Shown: positions 45,787 through 55,377, numbered from the stretch's first letter. The stretch is DNA of 61,193 nucleotides from Treponema sp. (GCA_016290335.1 JAEETM010000011.1:1-61193); one strand, 5' to 3'. Notes: generated from the sequence alone by a model not told the origin. A program made the numbers and translations.

Positions 45787-47631
45787 TTAGAAATTAATTC
45801 CTAAGGTTAGCGTAAAGCTTTTATCTGGTGATAAAAATGCCCCGAAAGAAAGCTCTTCTTGTTCCCGAGCATAATCATAGTTATATTTTTTAGGTACTCG
45901 TTTTTTGAAGGTATAAGGTTTGATAAAACCAACCAGTAAAGAAGTTGCCGCAATACCTATTCCTGAATAAATCATCATTTTTGGGATTGTATTATCCAGC
46001 TGATCAACCGAATAGCCGCTTGAGTTAGCTTTTTCTATCCAGCTTTTCTGAATATCATAACCTAAATAAACTGCAGCTGCCCCGGCAAGCTCTCCAAAGA
46101 AAACAATGCTTGAACCGGCAAGATCTCCCTGGGCCATTGAGCCAACACCCAGCAAAGGATTAAAGAAGGAATAACCAAAGCGTGCAGAACCGTTACCGCC
46201 ATCATAATAGTTGAAGTATTGATTTGTCGTAACCTCTGAATATCTTCGTTTTGTAATCTGGAGGGTTCCCTGTTCATAATATCTGTTTTTATACAGGAGC
46301 AAGATTTCATGCTCACCTTCGCTAAGATTATAAACTGCAGAACCATCGTAAATGTAAAACTTCTTTGTAGAATCTTTATACTTTCTGCTTTCTTTTTTGT
46401 CGGCGGAAGTTCCATAATAAACGCCGTCTATAAACAAATCAAAAGGAGACCTTCCTAGAACTTCAAAATAAGAAGCATCGCAATAGGTAAACTCATATTC
46501 ATTCTTCGATTCATCCAGGTATTTTTTTTCAACAACCCCGTCATTATATCGAATGCAAATCTCTGTTGCCGAAGAACCAACAACAAAGCCCTGCTGATTG
46601 TCTTTCTTTGCCTTACCCAGAATAATTTCTTTTTGATTTTTATCAAGATAAAACAGCTGACCATCTGATAAAGCGCTTACTGCAATTCGCCTTAAATCGC
46701 CTTCCACAAAATCATCTGCAAAAAGTGTTTTTACAGTTTCTTTTTCTACAACCTCGGTTACAACTTCCTTTACAACTTCAGTTTTTACGTTTTCGGTTAC
46801 ATAAGCAGAAGTATTTTTAAGATAGTAACCGGTAGTTAGAGTTGAATCTGTTATAAGAGTGACAACCAAACCTCTTGAAGCATTTTTGATTACAGTTTCT
46901 ATAGAAGCTTCCGAAGCCGCAAGCTCTGTCATAAAGGCAGCTGTAAATGGAGTGTGCTGCCCTTTTATTGAATTATTTTTATTAGCCTCTGTGGCAGAAA
47001 TTGCAACATAGCTTTCCATTTTATAATTTTTTACAGAAATACTTTCCGGGATTTCTGAAGAAGAGTCACCGCTTATATCAACAAAACCTACATCAAAAAT
47101 AAAAAGATTTTTCTTACATCCAGCTTTTGCAACTGTAGCAAAAATATCATCAAGAGCAACTGCTTTATAAGTCAGCTCATCATAATCTGCAATTTCGCTG
47201 CCTACAGGAATAAGATAATAAACATTATCAAAACTGGTCATTTCACCTGCAAAATATAAAAAGCTTGAATCTGCCCCCTTGATATTTCTACTGTACTCTT
47301 TTAAAGAATCCAAAAGCTGCTTTTGAGTACCTTCCAGCGTTACCTTAACCTGAAAATCATTTTCTGCAAGCAGGGCCGACATAGAAAGAGCATCCATAAC
47401 ATATTTTGACATTCCATTTTCTTTACGTCCTGAATTACCCATTATGAGTGCAATTTTCTTTTCGGTACTTTGTTCAGTTGCCTGTGATTCTGACTGTGCC
47501 TGTTCTGCCTGCTTTTGCAATAATTCGGCACCTTCAGAAACTTCTTCTTCTACAGTTCCTGCTGCCTGCGAAAAAATGCTGAAACCACAGAACAATATAA
47601 GTGTAATTGCCAAAACAATTTTTTTAATCAT
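45787..47631 (-). CDS. Exported caspase-fold protein lacking the catalytic dyad
   Basis: A 614-residue protein with a signal peptide (1-23). Residues 57 to about 260 have the caspase/peptidase C14 fold pattern: KKIALIMGNSGR, a helix, FQVKVTLEGTQKQL, then FLYFAGEM and FIFDVGFV. In active members the last two are YxSGHG and DAC; here His is replaced (about 130-131) and Cys is Gly (about 182), so it is unlikely to be a protease. A PEGA-like beta domain follows (about 395-475), then a membrane-associated Gly-rich part (about 485-585). Six genes run together here; it follows the FecR gene by 15 nt and precedes the Ig-like lipoprotein by 17 nt. A binding or scaffold role is my inference. Confidence 0.78.
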   Translation of the reverse strand: MIKKIVLAITLILFCGFSIFSQAAGTVEEEVSEGAELLQKQAEQAQSESQATEQSTEKKIALIMGNSGRKENGMSKYVMDALSMSALLAENDFQVKVTLEGTQKQLLDSLKEYSRNIKGADSSFLYFAGEMTSFDNVYYLIPVGSEIADYDELTYKAVALDDIFATVAKAGCKKNLFIFDVGFVDISGDSSSEIPESISVKNYKMESYVAISATEANKNNSIKGQHTPFTAAFMTELAASEASIETVIKNASRGLVVTLITDSTLTTGYYLKNTSAYVTENVKTEVVKEVVTEVVEKETVKTLFADDFVEGDLRRIAVSALSDGQLFYLDKNQKEIILGKAKKDNQQGFVVGSSATEICIRYNDGVVEKKYLDESKNEYEFTYCDASYFEVLGRSPFDLFIDGVYYGTSADKKESRKYKDSTKKFYIYDGSAVYNLSEGEHEILLLYKNRYYEQGTLQITKRRYSEVTTNQYFNYYDGGNGSARFGYSFFNPLLGVGSMAQGDLAGSSIVFFGELAGAAAVYLGYDIQKSWIEKANSSGYSVDQLDNTIPKMMIYSGIGIAATSLLVGFIKPYTFKKRVPKKYNYDYAREQEELSFGAFLSPDKSFTLTLGINF

Positions 47632-47646
47632 TTTTACCTGCCCTTT

Positions 47647-50022
47647 TTATTTAGCATTCATATCAAAAATTGTAATCTCGTATTTTCCAGGGAATGGACC
47701 CGATGGAGAAAGTGTTATTCCCGTTATTTCATCCGGGTCAAGCGGAACAAGCTCTGTTCCTGTCTGCTGCCTGAATAATTTATACGGAATATCGAACAAG
47801 AGAAGTTCCCCAGCCTTTGTGTTGAGCTTACAACCATATTCAATATTTCCTACACCAATTCTAAGCGTGTAATCATTACCGTCGCCAATTACATTAAAAA
47901 TTAGACCACTAGAACCCTGTAAAGAATCCGGTAACTGAATACCGTTCATAAAAAGCATAGAAGGAAGTTTATTTGCACTTGAAGCATTGATTTGTGATTC
48001 AAACTTAATTCCTGAATAAGTCTTACCGTCGTACTCAACAATTATCTGCTCACAGCTTGCAGTAGAAGTTCCTCCAACAGATTTATCTGTTTGTGTTTTC
48101 CATCTTGATTTTTCAGAAAACTCTGTTGCTAATACATTTTTTTCCTTAATCATAGTTTCAACATCATCTTCATCTGCAAGAGTTACCTTAAACTCTGGTG
48201 CAGCCACTGCTGTTGTTTCTGTTGATGATGATACAAAGATTTCTTCTTCAAACTTTATTTCGCCTTCTGATTCATTTGCGGAAGTTTTCTCTGGCTCTTG
48301 TGATTTTTCTGATACTTCAGGCTTTTTTTGCTCCTGTGTTTTTGGAGTTTCTTTTTGTGACTGTATTTTTTCAGCTTCTTTTATTGGAAGTACAAGTGCT
48401 TTTTCTTCCACTTCTTCAGTTTTTTCTTCCTCAGCCTGTTCCACAATTTCATCGTTTTCTGTGTCGTCCAAAAGCTCGTCTGTTAATTCATCATCTTCTT
48501 CACTAACACTTTCTGCTTCCACTTCTTCTGTTTGTGGAACAGTTTCCTGAACTGCTTTTTTAGGTGGTAATATATAGAACACAGCTGGATTAGAAGCTAT
48601 AGTTTCACCCTTCCAGCTTTCCATAAAAAGCGGGGTTACCGTCCAGGTCCATTCTTGTGCCACTTCCTGATTGCCTGTTGCCGGCATAAAATAAGGGATT
48701 TCTGTCATACAGGTGGAAACTTCAGAATAGAAAGAAATCTTCTGGTTATTTTGCCTGCACTCTGCATTTACAAGATATTTAATGGCCCGCCTGTCATTTT
48801 TCCAGGAAAGCATAACCTTAGCTGCTGGATTTTGATTTTCTGTTTCTGATGATGCTTCTGCATATTCAGCAGTGTAAACAGCATTTTCTTCCGGCAGGAA
48901 GATTTCTGGTCTGTTTACTTTATAAACCGTAAATACACCATTTGCAGAATCAGTTAACGCTCCTTCTTCGTTTTTCTGATGAAGTCTCCAGCTCCATCTT
49001 CCAGCCGGCAACTGAACATTATGAATACCGCTGCCAGAAACATTAAGATTCAAATAAGTATAAAGCTCTGAAAAATCTTCTTTTGGAGAGATTTCTAGCA
49101 TTGCTTCTATGCTGTCATTTATTTCTTCAGCATCAGCAGAATAATTAAAACCAATATCAGCTTTATCTTCTTCTGCCAGCAGATAATAGGCATTGTTTAC
49201 CGGTTCTGTAATTTTTATAGTAGTAACCGTTACATTAGAACTTGACTTATCTATAGAAGCTTTATTTCCTTCTGTAATAATTATGCTCTTAGATTCTTCA
49301 TTCTCTTTATCAGCCTGTTCTGCCTGAGTTTGAGTTTCATCCGGGAGCTTTTCAATTGCAACTTCACCGGTAACAGTCTGAACTTCAACTACATCATCTT
49401 TAACAGTGAGAACTGCCTGAGTATTCTGTCCGGCATTAATTTTATGATTACCAGCAATAACGGAAACGCTTCTTTCTGCTGAGGAAGCAAGGGTTTCAAG
49501 TTTAATTGCACCGGAAGTTACCGTTACCTGTGGCTTTGAGTCAGCTTTAGCTTGAGACCTTGCAACAGTTTTTTCAGATTTTGGCTGAACTGTTTTTGCG
49601 GGTTGAACGGTTTGCCCAGCTTTCTTTTCAGCAGGCTTTTTTTCACGCCTCATAAAAACCGGCAAAAGGCTCTTTTCTTCATCAACCTTTACCTGAATGA
49701 GCGTTTTTTCATCAAGAGTGATTACCGTTTCATCATCAAAATGAAGAACTGCTTCTGAAAGCCCACCGGTACGAATATGGTCACCATTATAGATTTCTGC
49801 ATTATTCTGCAGCCATTCCCACACAAGCCGATTTTCAAAACGTCTCTGGGCAGTACGGTATTTAAATGTAATTGTTGCAACACTTTCGGAACCTGTATTC
49901 TGAAGAGAACGATTTATTGCCTTATAAAATAAAAATAGACTGGCACCAATTCCACAAAGACAGAAAATAACGACAAAGATGTCTTTTAAAACGGCACCTG
50001 CAGATTTAGTTGACGACTTCAT
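47647..50022 (-). CDS. FecR-domain membrane-anchored protein
   Basis: A 791-residue protein anchored by one N-terminal span (about 12-33), with the rest outside the membrane. A FecR domain lies at about 65-235 (WLQNNAEIYNGDHIRTGG, then VTVTSGAIKLETLASSAER and VEVQTVTGEV), interrupted by a Lys/Ala/Pro-rich insert near 125-165. Two or more FN3-like beta domains follow, then an acidic Glu-rich low-complexity stretch (about 510-610) and a C-terminal beta domain. FecR proteins next to nucleotidyl cyclases are a known spirochaete arrangement. Its start lies within the last 17 nt of the cyclase gene, so translation is coupled. Confidence 0.85.
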   Translation of the reverse strand: MKSSTKSAGAVLKDIFVVIFCLCGIGASLFLFYKAINRSLQNTGSESVATITFKYRTAQRRFENRLVWEWLQNNAEIYNGDHIRTGGLSEAVLHFDDETVITLDEKTLIQVKVDEEKSLLPVFMRREKKPAEKKAGQTVQPAKTVQPKSEKTVARSQAKADSKPQVTVTSGAIKLETLASSAERSVSVIAGNHKINAGQNTQAVLTVKDDVVEVQTVTGEVAIEKLPDETQTQAEQADKENEESKSIIITEGNKASIDKSSSNVTVTTIKITEPVNNAYYLLAEEDKADIGFNYSADAEEINDSIEAMLEISPKEDFSELYTYLNLNVSGSGIHNVQLPAGRWSWRLHQKNEEGALTDSANGVFTVYKVNRPEIFLPEENAVYTAEYAEASSETENQNPAAKVMLSWKNDRRAIKYLVNAECRQNNQKISFYSEVSTCMTEIPYFMPATGNQEVAQEWTWTVTPLFMESWKGETIASNPAVFYILPPKKAVQETVPQTEEVEAESVSEEDDELTDELLDDTENDEIVEQAEEEKTEEVEEKALVLPIKEAEKIQSQKETPKTQEQKKPEVSEKSQEPEKTSANESEGEIKFEEEIFVSSSTETTAVAAPEFKVTLADEDDVETMIKEKNVLATEFSEKSRWKTQTDKSVGGTSTASCEQIIVEYDGKTYSGIKFESQINASSANKLPSMLFMNGIQLPDSLQGSSGLIFNVIGDGNDYTLRIGVGNIEYGCKLNTKAGELLLFDIPYKLFRQQTGTELVPLDPDEITGITLSPSGPFPGKYEITIFDMNAK

Positions 50023-51871
50023 ACTTCTTTTCTTCCTCGTCAGGGTTTACAGCTGCCAAATCCGGCTCGGAAACTCCAAGTAAAGCACGTACCTGTTTAT
50101 AAGATGTAAACTTAGTTGAATCCTTAAATCCTATTACAGCAAACATTCTAAGCTTATCTGTTTTTCCTTTTACCTTTACACCAGGCATTTCTTCTACCAG
50201 TATTTCGTCCTTAACAAGCTGCCAGGTATTTTCTGTGATAAGAACATCTGTATGGAAAGGCTTATTTAATGCTTCTGTTCTTGAAGCTGTATTAACGGTG
50301 TCGCCAATTACCGTATATTCCATTCGTTTTTCACTGCCAATCTGTCCGGCAATTACATCACCACTATTAAGACCGCAGCCTATATGAACAGGAATAAGCC
50401 CCTTTGCTACCCTCTCTTTGTTCAGTTCGTAAAGCTCTTTTCGCATTAACAGAGAAGCCTTAATTCCATTAAGAGCATCTTCTTTAGGAGAACCGGCAGA
50501 AACAGGAGCACCCCAAACGGCCATAATTGCATCTCCAATAAACTTATCTACAACACCACCGGTAGCATCTACACATTTTACCATTCGGGTCATATATTCA
50601 TTAAGGAACTCTACAACCTGTTCTGGTGTAAGCTTTTCTGACATAGCCGTAAAAGAACGGATATCTGAAAAGAATACGGTAACATTTTTATTTTCACCAC
50701 CAAGAGAAAGCTCATTCCTCATAGCTTTTTCGGCAATTTCTTTATTTGTAAAACGACCGAATGCATCTTTAAGCCGCTCGCGTTCTGCAAGTCCATGGCC
50801 CATCTTTACAAAGCTGTCTGTAAGAATCTTAAGCTCATCCTTACGTTTTCGTTCCATTTGAACTTCGTATTCACCATTTCCAATTCTGCCCGCAGCTGCT
50901 GCAAGTTGTTTTACCGGTGTACTGATGCTCTTTGACCAGAACCAGATTAACATAATACAAAGGAAGAAAATTGCACAGGAAAGGAAAATGTTTCTGATAA
51001 ATGTACTGCGGCCGGCTTCATATACTATATCAGAACTGATTGTAGTTACTGTTATAAGCTCGCCGTTTAAGATTCGTGTAAATGCCCCGAAAAAATCACC
51101 TTCCTTTTCATCTGTAAAAAGCATCTGGCGGTTCTGTTCTTTATATTCACAGATTGCATCATACAGAGCAGAACCTTTTATAGATTCACCATTCATTGTC
51201 TTATCAATATCACCGGAAATAAGAATTGAACCGTCTGCACTTACAAGATACGAGGTATTCATTGCTCCCATTGCAAAGCTGTCGTTCAAGGATTGCGGAT
51301 AGAAAATTACTGTTACCGCATATTTAGCATTTTCCCCCTGCCACATAAAAAGCTGTGAAACGATTGGTACGCTAAACCGGCGGCTTTCGTTATAATAAAG
51401 CTTTTTACCTGCAAATACGCTTGCTGATGATGAAGAATGAGCTTTTTGTATTTCAACTGCATCTTTTTTAGTAAGAACAACTGCATTTTCTGAGTTCTGG
51501 TTCAGGTCCAGAAAATCAGAGGGAAGAATAAATGATACAGTACCTTTTTCATCTTCACAAAAAATACCAAGGATTTCTGGATTTCTGATAAAGAAGTTTT
51601 CCGAAACCGATGAGGTTGAGTTTTGCGAAATATCAAGATAGAGAGAAACAGAAGATTCAACCGAATTGAAATATGATTCTACCGCAGAAGCTGTTCTGCT
51701 ATTTACAGTATGGTTATTATCTTCGGCAGTTCGACGCTCTTCATCTGTAATAAAGTAAGAAACAAGAACGGTACTTAAACCAAGGGCAAATATTACAAGA
51801 ACAGAAAAGATTGTAATTAATTGAACGCTAATTGAAAATCTGACTTTTTCGCCAGTAACTTTATCTTTCAT
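50006..51871 (-). CDS. Membrane-bound class III adenylate/guanylate cyclase
   Basis: A 621-residue sensor enzyme: membrane span near 18-42, an outer sensor domain of about 260 residues (Cache-like in pattern), a second span near 305-327, a HAMP segment (SISTPVKQLAAAAGRIGNGEY) and a C-terminal class III cyclase domain (about 395-580). Catalytic features are present: the metal-binding Asp residues in FFSDIRSF and GDAIMAVWG, the purine-binding Lys and Asp (VVDKFIGD; VIGDTVNTASR), with the Asp/Thr pair favouring ATP, so cAMP is the likely product. ATG at 51871 has GGAG 7 nt upstream. It heads the six-gene minus-strand cluster. Confidence 0.93.
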   Translation of the reverse strand: MKDKVTGEKVRFSISVQLITIFSVLVIFALGLSTVLVSYFITDEERRTAEDNNHTVNSRTASAVESYFNSVESSVSLYLDISQNSTSSVSENFFIRNPEILGIFCEDEKGTVSFILPSDFLDLNQNSENAVVLTKKDAVEIQKAHSSSSASVFAGKKLYYNESRRFSVPIVSQLFMWQGENAKYAVTVIFYPQSLNDSFAMGAMNTSYLVSADGSILISGDIDKTMNGESIKGSALYDAICEYKEQNRQMLFTDEKEGDFFGAFTRILNGELITVTTISSDIVYEAGRSTFIRNIFLSCAIFFLCIMLIWFWSKSISTPVKQLAAAAGRIGNGEYEVQMERKRKDELKILTDSFVKMGHGLAERERLKDAFGRFTNKEIAEKAMRNELSLGGENKNVTVFFSDIRSFTAMSEKLTPEQVVEFLNEYMTRMVKCVDATGGVVDKFIGDAIMAVWGAPVSAGSPKEDALNGIKASLLMRKELYELNKERVAKGLIPVHIGCGLNSGDVIAGQIGSEKRMEYTVIGDTVNTASRTEALNKPFHTDVLITENTWQLVKDEILVEEMPGVKVKGKTDKLRMFAVIGFKDSTKFTSYKQVRALLGVSEPDLAAVNPDEEEKKYEVVN

Positions 51872-52030
51872 AACCTTTCTCCAATAATACATTTTGTAAC
51901 TGCATTTTACTTTACCGTGAAATCACAATAAACAAAATGACCCTTTATTATCACCGATTTTTGCCCAAAAGTCAAAAAAGAATTGTTATCGCATAAATAT
52001 AATGCTACAATTAAATAACTGGAGAAAACA

Positions 52031-53263
52031 ATGTTAGACGAAATCCCCCGCTTTGATATGATTAAGCCGCCGAAAAGACAGCATCTTATGCCGCTTATCT
52101 GGCTGCTTTCGTTCCCGGAAGTAATTGCACACAAAAACAAGCTTACAAAAATCAATATGGAAAACATTAAGCCGCCGTATCTGCTGCTCTGCAATCACAA
52201 TGCCTTTATGGACTTTAAGGTTGCAACTAAGGCGACTTTTCCGCATAAAGTAAACTACGTTGTTGCAATTGACGGATTCTGGAAGCGTGAATGGCTTTTA
52301 AGGCTGATTGGCTGCATCTGTAAGAGAAAGTTTACGAATGATATTACGCTTGTACGCCAGCTTAAACGTGTCGTTGACAGAGGTGATATTGCTGCAATTT
52401 ATCCTGAAGCACGCTACTCTCTCTGCGGAACTACTGCCGTGCTTCCTGAATCGCTTGGTAAGCTTGCTAAGATTCTTCATGTTCCGGTTGTTACCTTAAT
52501 CTGTCACGGTCATCACGTAAACTCACCGTTCTGGAATCTGCCGGACCATAAGGTGCGCGGTACGGAAGCCGTTATGAAGTGTCTTTATACTGCAGACCAG
52601 TTAGCGCAGCTCAATTACAAGGAAATTATGCAGGGAATTGAAAAAGAGTTCCAGTATGATGATTACACCTGGCAGAAGGAAAAAGGCATTCATATTACTT
52701 ACGGTGAACGCGCAAAGGGTCTGCACAAAATCCTTTATAAATGTCCGGCTTGTGGAGCTGAATACAAAATGTCTTCTACGGGGACAACCTTACGCTGTAA
52801 CAGCTGCCAGAAAGAGTGGGAAATGACTGAGCTTAGTGAATTACAGGCAAAAAGCGGTAACACTGAGTTTACGCATATTCCAGACTGGTATGAATGGGAA
52901 CGGGCCGAAGTCCGAAAGGAAGTTGAAAACGGCACTTATGGTGTTACGCTTAAGGCACAGGTGGACGCTCTTCCGAATGCAGACCGCTACATTGATATTG
53001 GAATGGCTACTTTAACACATAATATGGACGGCTTTACGTTGAGTGGCAGCTACAAGGGTGAAGATTATACTGTAAAACTGGATGCTCCTTCGCAGTATTC
53101 TGTACACATAGAGTATGATTATCTGGGTAAGAAGGGAGACTGCGTGGATTTGAATACTATAAATGATACGCTTTATGTTTACCCGGAAGGCACCGAGTTC
53201 TCCGTTACCAAAATGGCTCTGGCAACGGAGGAGCTGTACAATTTTTATAAGAAGGGAAAATAG
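52031..53263 (+). CDS. Glycerolipid acyltransferase-like protein with zinc ribbon
   Basis: A 410-residue protein. The N-terminal part (about 40-240) is a PlsC-type acyltransferase with the catalytic HX4D motif (CNHNAFMDF near 58) and a PEA motif (IYPEARYS near 123). A four-Cys zinc ribbon follows (CPACGAEY and CNSCQKEW, near 238-265), then a beta-rich C-terminal domain. No typical membrane span is clear. The fusion of acyltransferase and zinc ribbon is unusual to me; the acyl acceptor is unknown. GGAG lies 7 nt before the ATG and TATAAT lies about 30 nt upstream. It is divergent from the cyclase cluster. Confidence 0.85.
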   Translation: MLDEIPRFDMIKPPKRQHLMPLIWLLSFPEVIAHKNKLTKINMENIKPPYLLLCNHNAFMDFKVATKATFPHKVNYVVAIDGFWKREWLLRLIGCICKRKFTNDITLVRQLKRVVDRGDIAAIYPEARYSLCGTTAVLPESLGKLAKILHVPVVTLICHGHHVNSPFWNLPDHKVRGTEAVMKCLYTADQLAQLNYKEIMQGIEKEFQYDDYTWQKEKGIHITYGERAKGLHKILYKCPACGAEYKMSSTGTTLRCNSCQKEWEMTELSELQAKSGNTEFTHIPDWYEWERAEVRKEVENGTYGVTLKAQVDALPNADRYIDIGMATLTHNMDGFTLSGSYKGEDYTVKLDAPSQYSVHIEYDYLGKKGDCVDLNTINDTLYVYPEGTEFSVTKMALATEELYNFYKKGK

Positions 53264-53306
53264 ATTATGACACTAGTTGGTGCCAGCCCGATAATGACTT
53301 GAAATG

Positions 53307-53382
53307 TGCAGTTTTACCTTACGCAAAACTGCAAGCAAAGGCAGTATAAGCTGACAACCACCATAAAGCAGAAGCCTTTGCT
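53307..53382 (+). repeat. Dispersed two-hairpin repeat, copy C
   Basis: TGCAGTTTT (53307-53315) pairs with AAAACTGCA (53325-53333), then AGCAAAGGC (53334-53342) pairs with GCCTTTGCT (53374-53382). The loop shares the word CATAAAGCA with copy B. It sits between the acyltransferase and the converging Rrf2 gene. Confidence 0.7.
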
Positions 53383-53389
53383 AGAAGTC

Positions 53390-53821
53390 TTAAAGGCAGG
53401 CACAGTCATCCGGGCAGTTTTTATTGCACAAATCAGCAATTGTGATATTGTCAAAAAAATCGTTTATGAGGGTATCGAGCTTTTCCCACATAGGAAGAGT
53501 TCTGCATCGTTCTTTTTTAGGACAGGGAGCAGCCCCGCACTCAAGACAGGAAACAGGAGCAAGAGTTCCTTCTGTAATCCGCAGGATTTCGCCAACTTTA
53601 TATTCTTCCGGCTTACGACTCAGTTTATAACCACCACCCTTTCCGTGAACACCATTTACAAGCCCATTTTTTGAAAGAAGTGTCATAATTGCTTCTATAT
53701 ATTTTTGAGAAATCTGCTGTCGTTCGGCAACTTCTTTAAGCGGAATCCGTTCTTCATTGTGATGCTCCGCCAGATCTACCATTACACGTAAAGCATACCG
53801 ACCTTTTGTTGAAACTATCAT
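53390..53821 (-). CDS. Rrf2/IscR-family transcription regulator
   Basis: A 143-residue winged-helix regulator starting MIVSTKGRYALRVMVDLA as Rrf2 proteins do, with the recognition region EVAERQQISQKYIEAIM and wing VHGKGGGYKLS. Three cysteines in the usual spacing (CLECGAAPCPKKERC, near 93-107) could hold an Fe-S cluster. Four more cysteines (DLCNKNCPDDCACL) end the protein, which is more than IscR has. Probable redox or iron-sulfur sensor. No ribosome site is visible; TAAAAT lies exactly 6 nt before the ATG, which suggests a leaderless mRNA. Confidence 0.9.
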   Translation of the reverse strand: MIVSTKGRYALRVMVDLAEHHNEERIPLKEVAERQQISQKYIEAIMTLLSKNGLVNGVHGKGGGYKLSRKPEEYKVGEILRITEGTLAPVSCLECGAAPCPKKERCRTLPMWEKLDTLINDFFDNITIADLCNKNCPDDCACL

Positions 53822-53852
53822 AAGGTTATTTTATAACATAAATGATAAAAAA

Positions 53853-53884
53853 AAAACTGTTTTGCAAAGCAAAACAGTTTTTTT
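53853..53884 (-). terminator. Terminator after the tRNA gene
   Basis: A perfect 13-bp stem (AAAACTGTTTTGC at 53853-53865 with 53869-53881) around a 3-nt loop, with T runs on both strands. On the minus strand it follows the tRNA by about 10 nt, and it also insulates the Rrf2 gene. Confidence 0.85.
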
Positions 53885-53891
53885 CTACACA

Positions 53892-53964
53892 TGGGCCATC
53901 TAAGATTTGAACTTAGGACCAAAGGATTATGAGTCCTCTGCTCTAACCGCTGAGCTAATGGCCC
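53892..53964 (-). tRNA. tRNA with CAU anticodon (Ile2 or elongator Met)
   Basis: A 73-nt cloverleaf: acceptor GGGCCAT/ATGGCCC with discriminator A, D-arm TTAGCTCAGCGGTTAGAGC, anticodon loop CTCATAA, and T-loop TTCAAAT. The variable region TTGGTC is like the lysidine-modified tRNA-Ile2 group, but Met cannot be ruled out by eye. CCA is not encoded. Confidence 0.9.
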
Positions 53965-54111
53965 GAATTGAAATAAATATTATCATAAAAGGTGTTTTGT
54001 GGCAATAGATTGGGCAAATGCTTTGCTTTGTACTTTCATTCAATTTATAAACACAAATATGCAAGCTAAATCTTCCCTGACAGTATATTCTTAAAACGGA
54101 GGCATCACTAA

Positions 54112-55377
54112 ATGGCAGATTTATCATTCAGAAAAGCAAAAGCAAAGCTTCAGTTTATTGGAGCAGACGGAAAAGTATTAGCAAACACAAAAATATCGGT
54201 TAATCAAATAAACCATGAGTTTTTATTCGGATGCGGAGCATTTGAAACACTTCCCTATACAAACGGACCTGTAGTTCACAACGGTAACGGCTCAATAACC
54301 AATTCAAAATCTCCAAGCAAAGACCCTGCCGTTATGGAAGACCGTATGCAAAAATGGCTTGGGCTTTTTAATTATGGAACTCTGCCTTTTTATTGGGGTG
54401 GCTTTGAACCAGAAGAAGGAAATCCACACACACAACAGCTTATGAATGCAGCTGCATTCCTTAAAAGCAAAGGTGTAAAAGTAAAGGGACATCCTTTGTG
54501 CTGGCATACAGGCTGTGTTCCATGGCTTATGAATTATGACAATGAAACTATCCTTAAAAAACAGCTTGAGCGAATCCACAGAGATGTAGGCAACTTTAAA
54601 GGTATAATTGATATGTGGGATGTAATTAATGAAGTTGTAATCATGCCGATTTACGATAAATATGATAACGCCATCACACGAATCTGTAAGGAAAAAGGCC
54701 GTGTGGGTCTTGTCCGCGAAGTTTTTAATGCCGCTTACGAAACTAATCCAAACGGAACCTTCCTTATAAATGATTTTAATATGTCCAGCAATTATGAAAT
54801 ATTGATTGACGGATGTCTTAATGCCGGTGCGCAGATCAACACAATTGGACTTCAATCACATCAGCATCAGGGAGTTTGGGGCAAGGATAAACAGGAAGAA
54901 GTCCTCAGCCGATTCGAACACTTTGGTTTACCAATTCATTTTACCGAAAACACAATTGTCGCCGGTCCTCTTGTTGCCCCTGAAATTACAGATTTACAAG
55001 ATGCTCATTACGATGATGATGCCGCAACTCCAGAACTGGAAGAAAAACAGGCAGACGATCTTGAACAGATGTACCGAAACCTTTTTGAAAATCATCCACT
55101 TGTTACCGCAATTACAAACTGGGATTTTGGCGACGGAGCCTGGCTTAATGCTCCAAGTGGCGTAATAAGAAAAGACAGTTCTTTAAAACCTGCTTATCAC
55201 AGACTTCACAAGCTGATTAAAGAAGAATGGCACACAAGTTATGAATGTACAACAGATAAAAATGGTTTTGCAGAAATAGAAGGCTTTAAAGGAACTTATG
55301 AGTTAACTTCAGATAAAGGGAAAGGAACCTTTGTTCTTACAGCCGGAAATGCAGATTCAAAGCTACAGTTAGTCTAA
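54112..55377 (+). CDS. Endo-1,4-beta-xylanase, family GH10
   Basis: A 421-residue GH10 enzyme that cuts xylan or xylo-oligosaccharides. The acid/base Glu174 lies in WDVINE and the nucleophile Glu279 in IHFTEN; HPLCWH, IGLQSHQH and the late WDFGDGAW complete the fold. About 35 residues precede the barrel (AKLQFIGADGKVL, like a small beta domain), and about 45 follow it. There is no signal peptide, so it probably acts inside the cell on transported oligosaccharides. GGAGG lies 9 nt before the ATG. Confidence 0.93.
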   Translation: MADLSFRKAKAKLQFIGADGKVLANTKISVNQINHEFLFGCGAFETLPYTNGPVVHNGNGSITNSKSPSKDPAVMEDRMQKWLGLFNYGTLPFYWGGFEPEEGNPHTQQLMNAAAFLKSKGVKVKGHPLCWHTGCVPWLMNYDNETILKKQLERIHRDVGNFKGIIDMWDVINEVVIMPIYDKYDNAITRICKEKGRVGLVREVFNAAYETNPNGTFLINDFNMSSNYEILIDGCLNAGAQINTIGLQSHQHQGVWGKDKQEEVLSRFEHFGLPIHFTENTIVAGPLVAPEITDLQDAHYDDDAATPELEEKQADDLEQMYRNLFENHPLVTAITNWDFGDGAWLNAPSGVIRKDSSLKPAYHRLHKLIKEEWHTSYECTTDKNGFAEIEGFKGTYELTSDKGKGTFVLTAGNADSKLQLV

